NCBI GenBank assembly: GCA_035293945.1
Contig: DATGLV010000011.1
Coordinates: 62,001-126,000 of the forward strand
Direction of reading: 5' to 3'
Origin: VAZQ01 sp035293945
Lineage (GTDB): Bacteria > Pseudomonadota > Alphaproteobacteria > Rhizobiales > Xanthobacteraceae
Length of the DNA: 64,000 nucleotides
Position numbers and translations under genes: made by a program. The stretch's first letter is position 1. Every line of letters begins with the position of its first letter. Positions 1 through 8,590 of the stretch are shown here, piece by piece. Under the pieces are notes generated by a model that was not told the origin of the DNA, searched no databases, and saw only the letters and a program-made list of their open reading frames with translations.

Positions 1-1571
1 GCCACCACCGCCCATATCGTGTTGAGCACTTGGTGCAGCGCCTGCGCCGTCATGGCATCTCGCGCCCTGTCGATCATCGCGTCAGCGGAGGCAAGAAGCG
101 TTCGGTCGGCGTCGCTGAAAGGACCCGGCGCCGGCAGCTCGCCGCCGAGCTGCCTCGCGATCATGGTCAGCGAGCGTTGCGCCAAGTTGCCAAGATCGTT
201 GGCGAGATCGGCATTGATGCGCGCAACGATCAATTCGTGGCCATAATTGCCGTCCTGTCCGAACGGCACCTCGCGCAGAAAGAAATAGCGCAGCTGGTCG
301 ACCCCATAAGCATCGACCAGCGCGAACGGATCGATCACGTTGCCGACTGATTTCGACATCTTCTCACCGCGATTGAACAGAAAGCCGTGGGAGAAGATGC
401 GGCGCGGCAACTCAATGTCCGCTGACATCAGGAAGGCCGGCCAATACACCGCGTGGAAACGGACGATGTCCTTGCCGATGACGTGCAGATCCGCCGGCCA
501 GTAGCGGCGGAATTTCTCCGACCCTGTATCGGGAAATCCGACCCCGGTGATGTAGTTGGTGAGCGCATCGACCCACACATACATGATGTGTTTCTGATCA
601 CCCGGTACCGGTATGCCCCAGTCGAAGGTGGTCCGGGAGATAGAAAGATCCTGCAGGCCGCCGCGCACGAAGCTCAGGACCTCGTTGAAGCGCTCCTTGG
701 GCAGCACGAAATCCGGATGTGCGGCATAGTGGTCGAGCAGCCGCCGTTGAAAGGCGGACAGGCGGAAGAAGTAGCTGTCCTCCTCCACCCACTCGACCGG
801 CGTGCCTTGCGGCCCAAGCCGCACCCCGCCTTCAGTGAGCCTGGTCTCGCTCTCGTCGTAATAAGCCTCGTCGCGCACCGAGTACCAGCCGGAATACTTC
901 GACTGATAGATGTCGCCGGCCGCGTGCATGCGTTCCCAGATCGCCGCCGAGGACAGGTGATGCCGCCGTTCGGTGGTGTGGATGAAATCGTCGTTGGAGC
1001 AATTCAGCCGCGCGACCATCTTCTCGAACAGCGGCACATTGCGTTCGACGAGCGCGCGCGGCGTCAAGCCCTCCTTGTTGGCCGTCTGCAACATCTTGAT
1101 GCCGTGCTCGTCGGTGCCGGTCAGGAAAAAGACGTCGTAGCCGTCGAGACGCATGAAGCGGGCGATCGCGTCGGTGGCGATCGCCTCGTAGGCGTGGCCG
1201 ATATGTGGCGGGCCGTTGGGATACGCGATGGCCGTGGTCAGGTAATAGCGCCTCCCGGGCTTTGGCGCCGCGTGCTTCCTCGCGCCCTCCTCCACTGCGG
1301 GAGCCTCCTGGCCCTCCGGCTGCGATTTGGTCTTCGCTTTGGCGCTCGTCTCGGCTTTCTTGGCCAGCTTGTTATTGGTTCGCGGGACCTTCTTCTTGGC
1401 ATTCCTCCTGGTCACGCGCTTCCCGGTCGCCTTGCCCTTGGTGGCCTTCTTGGTGGTTTTTTTAGCCTTCTTCCTTGATGGCGTCTTTTTGGCGCTCGCT
1501 TTCTTCCCGCTTCCCGCGGCTTGTCCCTTCGCTTTGGAGCGACTCTTCGTTTTCGTGCGCTTGGTAGCCAT
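1..1571 (-). CDS. metG: Methionyl-tRNA synthetase, 3' end outside window
   Basis: Charges tRNA-Met with methionine in the cytoplasm (class I synthetase). Translating the minus strand from the ATG at 1571 gives an open frame to the window edge, with the HIGH signature (PHIGH) near residue 122, TGTDEHG shortly after, and KMSKS near residue 403. The zinc-insert region has no Cys pairs, so this is the metal-free MetG2 type. Unusual: about 105 residues rich in Lys, Arg, Ala, Ser and Thr precede the catalytic domain, with no other ATG before residue 140 or so. The Shine-Dalgarno sequence before 1571 is weak, so an internal GTG start is possible. It heads the metG-holB-tmk-dac-rlpA minus-strand block. 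The C-terminus is not visible. Confidence 0.95.
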   Translation of the reverse strand, partial: MATKRTKTKSRSKAKGQAAGSGKKASAKKTPSRKKAKKTTKKATKGKATGKRVTRRNAKKKVPRTNNKLAKKAETSAKAKTKSQPEGQEAPAVEEGARKHAAPKPGRRYYLTTAIAYPNGPPHIGHAYEAIATDAIARFMRLDGYDVFFLTGTDEHGIKMLQTANKEGLTPRALVERNVPLFEKMVARLNCSNDDFIHTTERRHHLSSAAIWERMHAAGDIYQSKYSGWYSVRDEAYYDESETRLTEGGVRLGPQGTPVEWVEEDSYFFRLSAFQRRLLDHYAAHPDFVLPKERFNEVLSFVRGGLQDLSISRTTFDWGIPVPGDQKHIMYVWVDALTNYITGVGFPDTGSEKFRRYWPADLHVIGKDIVRFHAVYWPAFLMSADIELPRRIFSHGFLFNRGEKMSKSVGNVIDPFALVDAYGVDQLRYFFLREVPFGQDGNYGHELIVARINADLANDLGNLAQRSLTMIARQLGGELPAPGPFSDADRTLLASADAMIDRARDAMTAQALHQVLNTIWAVV

Positions 1572-1654
1572 GTGGCGTGTTCCGGAAAGCGGCGTGTGCC
1601 AAAAACGTGGATGGCCGGGACTTGGCCCGGCCATGACTCGTGACATGATAGGTA

Positions 1655-2689
1655 TCAACCGCGGGCGGCCTCGGCAAGCCAGCCGAAAACCTTGAACACC
1701 AGCGGCTTCCTCTCAAGATTATACAGGTCGACGTCACGCGCCGCGGTGTTGATCGCGTCCCAGGCGCGCGCGAGCGAAATCGGGCGGCTGCCGGTGCGGG
1801 CTTCGGCGGCAAGGCGTGTCGAGAGCCAATCGCGGACCGCATCTATGAACGTCGCCACCACCAGCCGATCGGCACGCTCGACACTCTCGCCCAGCGCATG
1901 CAGAGCGCGCGGATCGGTCGCCGGCAGCAGCTTCAGGAGCTCCATCACGCGCTCACGTACGCTAAGAAGCGGTCCACCAAGAAGAGCGACGGCCTGCGCT
2001 ACGCTGCCGCCAGCCGCAGCTGCAGCCGTCGCAATACCAGGGTCATCGGCGGCGCGACCAAGCGCAGCGGCGACTGCACGGGCTACATCGGTGGGCGACA
2101 GTGGGCGCAACAGCAGGCGGCGGCAGCGCGAGCGGATGGTGGCAAGCACTCTTCCGGGCGCGTGGCTGACGATCAGGAACAGGCAGTTGCGCGGCGGCTC
2201 CTCCAACAGCTTGAGCAGCGCGTTGGCTCCGGCGGGATTGAGCTCGTCGGCGGAATCGACCAGCACCACCCGCCATCCCGCATCACCAGCGGTAGAACCC
2301 AGAAATGGCACCAGCTTCCTGACATCCTCGACCGCTATGACGGTGCGCAGCGCCCCGCTCTCGCCCGAGCGCCGCTCCAGCACCAAGAGATCCGGATGCC
2401 CCTGGGCGCCGACCAAGTGGGCCACGCGATGGCCTTGCGGCAGCGCCAGCGAGCGGGCGTCCTGTACCTCGGCGAGCGAGTGATCCGGATAGGCGAGCAC
2501 GAAGCGCGCCACGCGATAGGCGAGCGTCGCCTTGCCAACACCTGCCGGCCCACCGATGAGCCAAGCATGTGGCATGCGCGCGCTACGATACGCATCGATG
2601 AGCGTCCGTTCCGCCTCTTCATGCCCGAACCATTGCAAGGTGTCGCGCGGATGCGGGACGGCCTCGATTTGTTCGCTGTCATCGCTCAC
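1655..2689 (-). CDS. holB: DNA polymerase III subunit delta'
   Basis: Clamp-loader subunit that, with delta and tau/gamma, loads the beta clamp during replication. The 344-residue protein has a Walker A-like GGPAGVGKAT near residue 45 in a RuvB/AAA fold. It also has the sensor region 'LLKLLEEPP' and 'SHAPGRVLATIRSRC', both typical of HolB. The start is GTG and overlaps the tmk stop by four bases (GTGA), indicating translational coupling. It lies between tmk upstream and metG downstream, the usual order in Hyphomicrobiales. The zinc-module cysteines of other clamp-loader subunits are not evident here. Identification rests on motifs and gene order. Confidence 0.93.
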   Translation of the reverse strand: MSDDSEQIEAVPHPRDTLQWFGHEEAERTLIDAYRSARMPHAWLIGGPAGVGKATLAYRVARFVLAYPDHSLAEVQDARSLALPQGHRVAHLVGAQGHPDLLVLERRSGESGALRTVIAVEDVRKLVPFLGSTAGDAGWRVVLVDSADELNPAGANALLKLLEEPPRNCLFLIVSHAPGRVLATIRSRCRRLLLRPLSPTDVARAVAAALGRAADDPGIATAAAAAGGSVAQAVALLGGPLLSVRERVMELLKLLPATDPRALHALGESVERADRLVVATFIDAVRDWLSTRLAAEARTGSRPISLARAWDAINTAARDVDLYNLERKPLVFKVFGWLAEAARG

Positions 2690-3354
2690 GACGCTACATC
2701 CTCGAGGGTCACCGGAGCAGTCGCGGGATCCAGTCGCTTGACCACAGCATCCCAGACGCGCGCGGCAACGGAAGCCTGCGCTTCGAGCGCGTCGACAAGC
2801 ACACAGCGGTCCGGCTCGGCCGCTGCGAGCTGCAGATAGGTCTCGCGCAGCTTTTCATGAAACTCGAGCGATTCCGCCTCGAACCGGTCGGCACCCGCTT
2901 GGCCCCTCCGCTTGCCGGCCCGTTCCAGGCCGACTTCCGCCGGGACGTCCAAAATGAGGGTCAGATCCGGCTTGAGATCGCCGACCGTCACCCGATAGAG
3001 ACCCCCGATCAAACGCGGATCGACCCCGCCCATCGCGCCTTGGTATACTTTGGTCGAATCGGCGAAACGATCGCTGATCACCCAACGCCCGCGTGCCAGC
3101 GCCGGCTCGATCGTCGCCGAGACATGGTCATCGCGAGCGGCCGCCATCAGGATGGCCTCGGCGTCCGGACCGAGCGATTTCGCAGCCCCCGACAAAAGCA
3201 CATGGCGGATGATCTCCGCTCCTGGAGAGCCGCCAGGCTCGCGCGTCAGCACCACGCCGATGCCCATGGCCCGCAAACGCTGCGCCAAGAGGGCCGCCTG
3301 CGTCGACTTGCCGGTTCCTTCGCCGCCTTCAAAGGTGATGAATCGTCCGCGCAT
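2686..3354 (-). CDS. tmk: Thymidylate kinase
   Basis: Phosphorylates dTMP to dTDP with ATP in the dTTP pathway. The 222-residue protein opens with FITFEGGEGTGKST (P-loop at residues 9-18). Next come the DR-type TREPGGSP motif, which binds dTMP, and the LID region near 'RGRWVISDRFADST'. Length is normal for the family. The ATG at 3354 is the only good start. Its stop overlaps the GTG of holB, so the two are almost certainly co-transcribed. The D,D-carboxypeptidase gene lies about 100 bases upstream on the same strand. Confidence 0.96.
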   Translation of the reverse strand: MRGRFITFEGGEGTGKSTQAALLAQRLRAMGIGVVLTREPGGSPGAEIIRHVLLSGAAKSLGPDAEAILMAAARDDHVSATIEPALARGRWVISDRFADSTKVYQGAMGGVDPRLIGGLYRVTVGDLKPDLTLILDVPAEVGLERAGKRRGQAGADRFEAESLEFHEKLRETYLQLAAAEPDRCVLVDALEAQASVAARVWDAVVKRLDPATAPVTLEDVAS

Positions 3355-3457
3355 GCCGCGATCTCTCTAAAACCCGATGTAGCGAGAAAGCGGGCGCGTT
3401 AAAGGGTGCCATGCCGCCGCCAATCCGCCGCTACCGCGCCGAGAGCATGGGCCCATG

Positions 3458-4720
3458 TCACAGGCGCTGGATACCGGCACGGAACAGGCCGATCACCAGC
3501 TCGGTCAGGGCATCCATCGCCCGGTGGGTGAGATTCCCGGTTCCGACGCTTTCGACGGCGCGCAAGGGCACTTCCAACACCAAGGCCTCGCCGCGCCACA
3601 CCTTCAAGGTGCCGATCTGCTGGCCTTGCTGCACGGGCGCCGGCACCGGGCCCGAATAGATGACGCGCGCGACGATCTTGTTCGGCACCAACTTGGAAAC
3701 CATCAGGCTGACCACCTGGTCCGCCGCCAAGGGCACGCTCCCCTGCTCGCCGCCGTAGAGCTTGGCGTCAGCGATCGTCTGCCCCTCGGCGAAGAGCGTC
3801 TGCGGTTGGAAATTGCGGAACCCCCATTCGAGCAGCCGCTTGCCTTCGTCGGCTCGCTCCTTCTCGGTCCTGGCGCCCATGACGACCACGATCAGCCGCA
3901 TGCCGTTCTGCACTGCCGACCCGACCAAGTTGTAGCCGGAATCCTTGATGAACCCGGTCTTGAGGCCGTCAGCTCCGATATTCATGGTCAGCAGCGGATT
4001 GCGGTTGAGCTGGTGAATCTTGTTCCAGGTGAAGTCGGCCTCGCCAAAGAGATGATAGTCGTCCGGATAGGTGCGGATGATCTGCCGTGCCAGCAAGGCG
4101 AGCTCTCGCGCGGTCATGAGCTGCCTGGGATCGGGCAGGCCATTAGAGTTGCCGAACGTCGATTTCGGCAGGCCTATTTCGCGCGCCCGCGCGGTCATCA
4201 TCTGTGCAAATTTATCCTCGCTGCCGGCAATCCCCTCAGCAAGTGCAATACAAGCGTCATTGGCAGATTGGATGACCACGCCATGCAGGAGGTCGCCGAC
4301 CGCGACGCGGCTGTGGATCGGCGCGAACATGCTCGAGGTGTGGGAAGGCGCGCCGCCTTTGCGCCAAGCATTCTCGCTGATGACGAACTCATCAGTCGGC
4401 TTCAGCCTGCCCTGCTTGATCTCGTTCAACACCACCTCTGTGGTCATCAGCTTCGACAAGCTCGCCGGGGGCACGAGCTCGTCCGCGTTTTTTTCGTAAA
4501 GCACGCTGCCGCTTTCGGCGTCGATCAGGATCGCGTTGGGAACCGCGGTCTGGAAGCCACCGGCTTCCTCCTTCTTGCCCACTTGGCTTGCGGCGGCGGG
4601 TGGAGGAGGCGCTTTGGGCCGCTCCTTCTCCTTTTGCTTGGCGGAAGGCGCCGCGGCGGCTGCCCCGATCGCGCAGGCGAGCAGGCCGGCGAGCACCCAT
4701 TTGCCGACCCGGCCGAGCAT
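3458..4720 (-). CDS. D-alanyl-D-alanine carboxypeptidase (PBP5/6-like, S11)
   Basis: Trims the terminal D-Ala from peptidoglycan stem peptides in the periplasm. All three S11 catalytic motifs are visible: SLSK in 'PPASLSKLMTTEVV', SAN in 'SANDACIA', and KTG in 'DGLKTGFIKDSGYN'. A C-terminal PBP5_C beta domain follows. From the ATG at 4720 the protein begins with a clear signal peptide (MLGRVGKWVLAGLLACAIG, then an Ala run) preceded by GGAAG, hence this start. In-frame ATGs at 4741 and 4780 are alternatives. A Lys/Pro/Ala-rich linker precedes the catalytic domain. It lies between tmk and rlpA, both pointing the same way. Confidence 0.93.
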   Translation of the reverse strand: MLGRVGKWVLAGLLACAIGAAAAAPSAKQKEKERPKAPPPPAAASQVGKKEEAGGFQTAVPNAILIDAESGSVLYEKNADELVPPASLSKLMTTEVVLNEIKQGRLKPTDEFVISENAWRKGGAPSHTSSMFAPIHSRVAVGDLLHGVVIQSANDACIALAEGIAGSEDKFAQMMTARAREIGLPKSTFGNSNGLPDPRQLMTARELALLARQIIRTYPDDYHLFGEADFTWNKIHQLNRNPLLTMNIGADGLKTGFIKDSGYNLVGSAVQNGMRLIVVVMGARTEKERADEGKRLLEWGFRNFQPQTLFAEGQTIADAKLYGGEQGSVPLAADQVVSLMVSKLVPNKIVARVIYSGPVPAPVQQGQQIGTLKVWRGEALVLEVPLRAVESVGTGNLTHRAMDALTELVIGLFRAGIQRL

Positions 4721-4981
4721 CCCGCTTCCGTTCACTTGCATCCAAGCCCGCAGGGGCTGCGAAATCGGGTTCCGACTCATCGGGTCAAGCCTTGGGTCAA
4801 ATCCGTGCGATGGCCTTGAGAAAGAGGAGCTTTCCCGGAGGCGGCCATCCGCGCAAATCAAATGCGGAATGAATCCGTGCCAACTATACCAGCAAACACC
4901 CGGCGACGGAATTGACTGCTGGCGGCGGCAAGGCCAGCACGAGTGGAAAATCAGGGCTAAACCCTGAAAGCGGTTCAATGG

Positions 4982-5899
4982 TCAATATAGACCACGCGCG
5001 CTCATCAAGCCCAAAACGGCGGTGTCATTCCGTCGCGATGCGGGGCTCGCCGGTCCGGTATCGGGGGAGTCCTGGCTGAGATCGCTCAGCCTCTGGTTCT
5101 TGGCGGCTGTTGGCTTGGGCGCCGACCGATCTGGCGACGCCGGGGCCGCGGGCGGCGAATTGACGGCGGCAACACTGACATTCGACGACTTCGCGGCCTG
5201 ATGGGCCGGGCTGCTTCCAAGAGCGAACGGCCGCTCGGTCGGGAGCGGTGTCTCCTCAGCATCGAAATTCGGCACGAAAGACTCAGCCGAGGCCACCATC
5301 AGCTGCGGGGAGACCTGCGCAGGCCGTCCCTCCCGCAAGGTGGCAAGCAGCATGCGATCGTCGCTACCCTCGAGCGGCGCACGCCCGACATATTCCACGC
5401 GGACATGGGCCAGGCCGTTCTCGTAGAAGCCAAGCGCCTCCGCAGCGCCAATGGAAACGTCGATGATTCGGTTGCGGGCGTAGGGGCCACGGTCGTTCAC
5501 CCGCACGATGAGGGAGCGCCCATTATCCAAGTTGGTCACCCGCGCATAGCTCGGGATCGGCATGGTCGGATGCGCGGCCGAAATCCCGTGCATGTCGAAA
5601 ACCTCGCCATTGGCGGTCAGTCGGCCGTGAAAGTCAGGACCGTACCAGGAAGCGACGCCCTCGGCGCGATACGACCCGGCGTCTGACGGGTAATAAGTCT
5701 GCCCGTTGACGGTATAGGGCTGACCTACTTTATACACGCCTCCGCCTTTCGGTATTGGCTCACCGTCGGCGACCACCCGCTGGCTATATTTGTCGCTGAA
5801 CACCCTGCTGGCCGAGCAATCAGCCAAGGCCACGCAGCCCACCAGGGCCGCGCCCATCAGCGCGATGCGCCCGAGATCCCTCCCGCTGGCCCGCCCCAT
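4982..5899 (-). CDS. rlpA: RlpA family septal-ring lytic transglycosylase, lipoprotein
   Basis: RlpA cleaves naked glycan strands and acts at the division septum. The 305-residue protein begins with a lipoprotein signal (lipobox LVGC, Cys 22). The double-psi beta-barrel spans roughly residues 80-175, with GVASWYGPDFHGRLTANGE and VRVNDRGPYARNRIIDVS. The invariant His, Asp and Arg of the family are present. The C-terminal third is a Pro/Ala/Ser-rich tail with no recognisable SPOR domain, unlike E. coli RlpA. ATG at 5899 is preferred over the TTG one codon upstream because of GGGGA just before it. It follows the D,D-carboxypeptidase gene in a wall-remodelling neighbourhood. Confidence 0.9.
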   Translation of the reverse strand: MGRASGRDLGRIALMGAALVGCVALADCSASRVFSDKYSQRVVADGEPIPKGGGVYKVGQPYTVNGQTYYPSDAGSYRAEGVASWYGPDFHGRLTANGEVFDMHGISAAHPTMPIPSYARVTNLDNGRSLIVRVNDRGPYARNRIIDVSIGAAEALGFYENGLAHVRVEYVGRAPLEGSDDRMLLATLREGRPAQVSPQLMVASAESFVPNFDAEETPLPTERPFALGSSPAHQAAKSSNVSVAAVNSPPAAPASPDRSAPKPTAAKNQRLSDLSQDSPDTGPASPASRRNDTAVLGLMSARGLY

Positions 5900-6339
5900 C
5901 AAATCCCCGCCACGCCGCCGCCTTGCTTGTCAGGCTGCGACCACCCCGGCCCAGCAAACCCGACATGGCGCAACCAAGTTCCACGTGATCGATCATAATC
6001 TTCGTCGATCACATGGTGGCATGGCGCACCAAAGCCAGTATACGGCCGTTTGATCACGGCAGGAATGGGGCGCCGCTCGATAAGCGTTGCGGAATTGGTG
6101 AACGGCGGGTTAGGATCAGGTCCAATACAGTCCCGCCGAGGCTTGAACTAATACACGCCGAAGGGGCAAACTCGGTATTGTAACCGGCGTGCCGAACATC
6201 TATATCGCACAAGTTCGAAGCTTTGGCCTTGCTTGTTTATGCCCCACCGGGACCCTCTCAAGACAGCGCTGAGTTCGGATTTGCAGTTGCCTAATCGGCT
6301 TCTGCAAGGGCATCTACTACGGCCAATTAGGAGACGAGA
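5900..6339. other. Intergenic region between rlpA and cspA
   Basis: About 440 bases between divergent genes with no convincing coding sequence. It must hold the rlpA promoter and the cspA promoter with its leader. An inverted repeat GTGATCGA / TCGATCAC (5985-5992 and 6005-6012, 12-base loop) sits about 90 bases upstream of rlpA and could be an operator. AGGAG lies just upstream of the cspA ATG. No tRNA or riboswitch fold was recognised. Confidence 0.5.
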
Positions 6340-6546
6340 ATGGCGACTGGCACAGTGAAATGGTTCAATCCGACCAAGGGCTATGGATTCATCCAGCCTC
6401 AGGGCGGCGGCGGCAAGGATGTGTTTGTTCACATCTCCGCTGTCGAGAAGGCGGGACTGACCACACTCAACGAGGGTCAGCACGTGGAATATGAGTTGGT
6501 GACTAATCGCGGCAAGACCTCGGCGGAAAATCTCAAGGTGAAGTGA
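6340..6546 (+). CDS. cspA: Cold-shock protein (CspA family)
   Basis: Small RNA chaperone with one cold-shock domain that melts mRNA structure. The 68 residues carry RNP1 (KGYGFI) and RNP2 (VFVHISA) and match the usual length of alphaproteobacterial Csp proteins. AGGAG lies about 8 bases before the ATG. The long upstream gap is compatible with a regulated 5' leader, but no cold-box sequence could be assigned. A small membrane-protein gene follows after 22 bases and is probably co-transcribed. The paralogue name is uncertain because rhizobia carry several csp genes. Confidence 0.95.
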   Translation: MATGTVKWFNPTKGYGFIQPQGGGGKDVFVHISAVEKAGLTTLNEGQHVEYELVTNRGKTSAENLKVK

Positions 6547-6568
6547 TTCTGTCGCGGGGCGACTGACC

Positions 6569-6775
6569 ATGCGCGCTGTTGCGGTGATCTTGGGTCTGGC
6601 ATTCGCCGTGATAGCGATCGTCTACTGGACCATGCCTGCCGGTTCGTTGCCGAGCTTCGTGCCCGGTTATGAGGCGGGCTCGACTCTGGTGCATGTGAAG
6701 CACGGTATTGCGGCCGCGGCGGTGGCTGCCCTGTGCTTTGCCTACGGTTGGTATGCCGGAGGCGCGCGCGCTTGA
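6569..6775 (+). CDS. Small two-helix membrane protein
   Basis: A 68-residue protein of unknown function. Residues 1-20 form one hydrophobic helix (VILGLAFAVIAIVYW) and residues 47-65 a second (AAAVAALCFAYGWYAGG), joined by a polar loop with Pro, Glu and His. It starts 22 bases after cspA on the same strand and ends before a strong terminator, so it is probably the second gene of a cspA transcript. No SD is obvious, which fits coupling or readthrough from cspA. Function cannot be assigned from sequence. Confidence 0.7.
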   Translation: MRAVAVILGLAFAVIAIVYWTMPAGSLPSFVPGYEAGSTLVHVKHGIAAAAVAALCFAYGWYAGGARA

Positions 6776-6836
6776 CGCTCGCATATTGAAACAAGGCTTG
6801 CCCCGGACCGAATTCCGGGGCGAGGGGGTGGAGGGG

Positions 6837-6867
6837 AGCTTCGCGTTCTTCAGCGAAGCTTTTTTTT
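6837..6867 (+). terminator. Rho-independent terminator after cspA unit
   Basis: Perfect 8-base stem AGCTTCGC / GCGAAGCT with an 8-base loop, followed by seven further T residues. A second GC-rich hairpin (GCCCCGGA / TCCGGGGC, 6800-6821) lies just upstream without a T tract. Together they end the cspA and small-membrane-protein transcript. Confidence 0.85.
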
Positions 6868-6944
6868 GCCCGGAGGCTCCTTGGTATAAGCCAGCATTAA
6901 GCCGATCTCAGCCAGCTGGGCCGAGCAAGCCGCGGTGATCGGGA

Positions 6945-7319
6945 TCAGTTCTTGTAGAAGCAGAAGGTCTCGGCGTTCACTTCCCAATCACGATCCGGCC
7001 AGGGCACGCCATTGCGCCAGAACTGCGCATAGGTGGTCGCGCCGATCTCCTCTTCATTGCCGACGCAGATTTCTCCTCCCGCCGGCACATCCTTCTTGAC
7101 TTCATTGCCCTGCGTGTCGGTGCCGGTATGGCGGCCGCCGTTGGGGAATTGCACGCATTCGGTCCATTTGGGCCGCAGGCATTCCTGCGCGGAGGCCTTC
7201 GACGAGACCATTCCGGCCGCCACGAGGGCGGCCGGAATTGCAAATGCGATCAGCCAAGCCGGTGCGCCAAGCGCGCCGGTCACCTTGCGGTTGATCATCA
7301 GCTTGGACGCTTTGGCCAT
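6945..7319 (-). CDS. Small exported protein of unknown function
   Basis: A 124-residue protein with a signal peptide (hydrophobic residues about 19-38, cleavage after SKASA). The mature part of about 80 residues has four Cys and conserved-looking Trp/Phe positions (CLRPKWTECVQFPNGG, ending ETFCFYKN), suggesting a small disulphide-bonded periplasmic domain. It overlaps the 3' end of the upstream beta-propeller gene by 22 bases. An alternative ATG at 7298 makes a TGATG stop-start overlap and still leaves a full signal peptide. Either way the two genes are translationally coupled. The family is not recognised. Confidence 0.75.
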   Translation of the reverse strand: MAKASKLMINRKVTGALGAPAWLIAFAIPAALVAAGMVSSKASAQECLRPKWTECVQFPNGGRHTGTDTQGNEVKKDVPAGGEICVGNEEEIGATTYAQFWRNGVPWPDRDWEVNAETFCFYKN

Positions 7320-8503
7320 ACCGTACCCTGATTGCTGCCGGCCGGCACCATGCCCAAGCCCTTGTAGACGAACTTCTGCACGCGCTTACCCTCGAACGTC
7401 TCGGTCGTATAGATGTTGCCCTTGGAATCGACCGCGATGCTGTGCACACCGTAGAACTCGCCAGGCTGGCGGCCGCCACGGCCGAACGACGATAATTCCT
7501 TCAAGGTGTCGCGCTCGATGATGCGCACGCGCTCGTTCGTTCCGTCAGTCAGGTAGATGTACTTCTGCTGCGGGTCGGTCGAGAAGGCGATCTCCCAGGT
7601 CGACCCGGGGCCCAACGTGTTCTTGTTGAAGAACTCCTCCTTCACGAAGGTGCCGTCGGTGTGGAACACCTGCACGCGATCGTTCTGCCGGTCGCAGACA
7701 TAGAGCAGGCCGTCATTGGCCAGAGCCACACAGTGCACCGGATTGCGGAACTGCTGGGCAACCGGGTCGCTCGCCTTGTAAGGCCCCGTCGGCGCATCGT
7801 CGGGCTTGTGGCCGTAGGCGCCCCAGTAGCGCTTCATCTTGCCGGTGTCGGCATCGAGCACGGCGACGCGCTTGTTGCGATAGCCGTCGGCCACATAGGC
7901 CTCGTTGGTCTTGGGATCGACATAGATCTGCGCCACGCGGCCGAAATTCTCCGTATCGTTGCTGCCGCCATTTTTGCCGTAGTGCCCGAATTGCGCGAGG
8001 AATTTGCCGTCCTGGGTGAACTTGAGGATCTGCGAGTCCTTGGCTCCGTTCCCACCGAGCCAGACATTGCCTTTGTAGTCGACAAAGACACCATGCATGG
8101 ATTCGGGCCACTCATAGCCCTGACCCGGCCCGCCCCAGGCGTGGATCGTATCGCCCGCTTGATTGAAGGCGAGCACCGGCGGCGCCGAGCGGCAGCAATC
8201 GGCGATCGGCGGATTGAGCTCGGCACCCTTCTCGTTATTGTTGAGCGTCTGGCTGCCGCGATGCACGATCCAGACATTGTCCTGCGCATCGACGGAGGCG
8301 CCGATGACCATGCCGAGGATGCCTTCATTGGGCAGCGGCTTCGGCCACAGCGGATCGACCTCGAAGATCGGCACCTCCACCATTGCACCTTCAGCCGTCG
8401 CGGCGGAGTGCACCAGGCTTACGCTCGCCGCGATGCCGATGAGGCCTGCGGCCACCAGGCTGCCGTACAAAAGATTATTTCGCCGTTGCGCGGGCTTAGT
8501 CAT
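7298..8503 (-). CDS. Secreted NHL-type beta-propeller protein
   Basis: A 401-residue exported protein with a signal peptide (about residues 10-37), then repeated blade motifs of the NHL/6-bladed propeller type: 'ASVDAQDNVWIVHRG', 'VFVDYKGNVWLGGNG', 'QIYVDPKTNEAYVADG', 'VALANDGLLYVCDRQNDRVQVF', 'IAVDSKGNIYTTETFEGKRVQKF'. Proteins of this kind in Proteobacteria are often labelled peptidyl-hydroxyglycine lyase-like. No catalytic residues of that enzyme could be confirmed, so a binding or scaffold role is equally possible. GGGAGGCG precedes the ATG at 8503. The small exported protein downstream is coupled to it and may be a partner. Confidence 0.85.
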   Translation of the reverse strand: MTKPAQRRNNLLYGSLVAAGLIGIAASVSLVHSAATAEGAMVEVPIFEVDPLWPKPLPNEGILGMVIGASVDAQDNVWIVHRGSQTLNNNEKGAELNPPIADCCRSAPPVLAFNQAGDTIHAWGGPGQGYEWPESMHGVFVDYKGNVWLGGNGAKDSQILKFTQDGKFLAQFGHYGKNGGSNDTENFGRVAQIYVDPKTNEAYVADGYRNKRVAVLDADTGKMKRYWGAYGHKPDDAPTGPYKASDPVAQQFRNPVHCVALANDGLLYVCDRQNDRVQVFHTDGTFVKEEFFNKNTLGPGSTWEIAFSTDPQQKYIYLTDGTNERVRIIERDTLKELSSFGRGGRQPGEFYGVHSIAVDSKGNIYTTETFEGKRVQKFVYKGLGMVPAGSNQGTVWPKRPS

Positions 8504-8590
8504 GATCGCCTCCCGTATTCATTAGGATCTTCATTAGAATCGGAACTCTGTTGCGCAGTCGTCCACTTCTTCTTCGCTTTTTTCTCGCAG

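Noticed and set aside
453..1478. A 341-codon plus-strand open frame opposite metG
   Set aside because: The minus strand encodes clear MetRS motifs (HIGH, KMSKS); high GC leaves long antisense frames open.
5985..6130. Possible tRNA or riboswitch upstream of cspA
   Set aside because: Only a short inverted repeat was found; no cloverleaf or conserved leader could be built.
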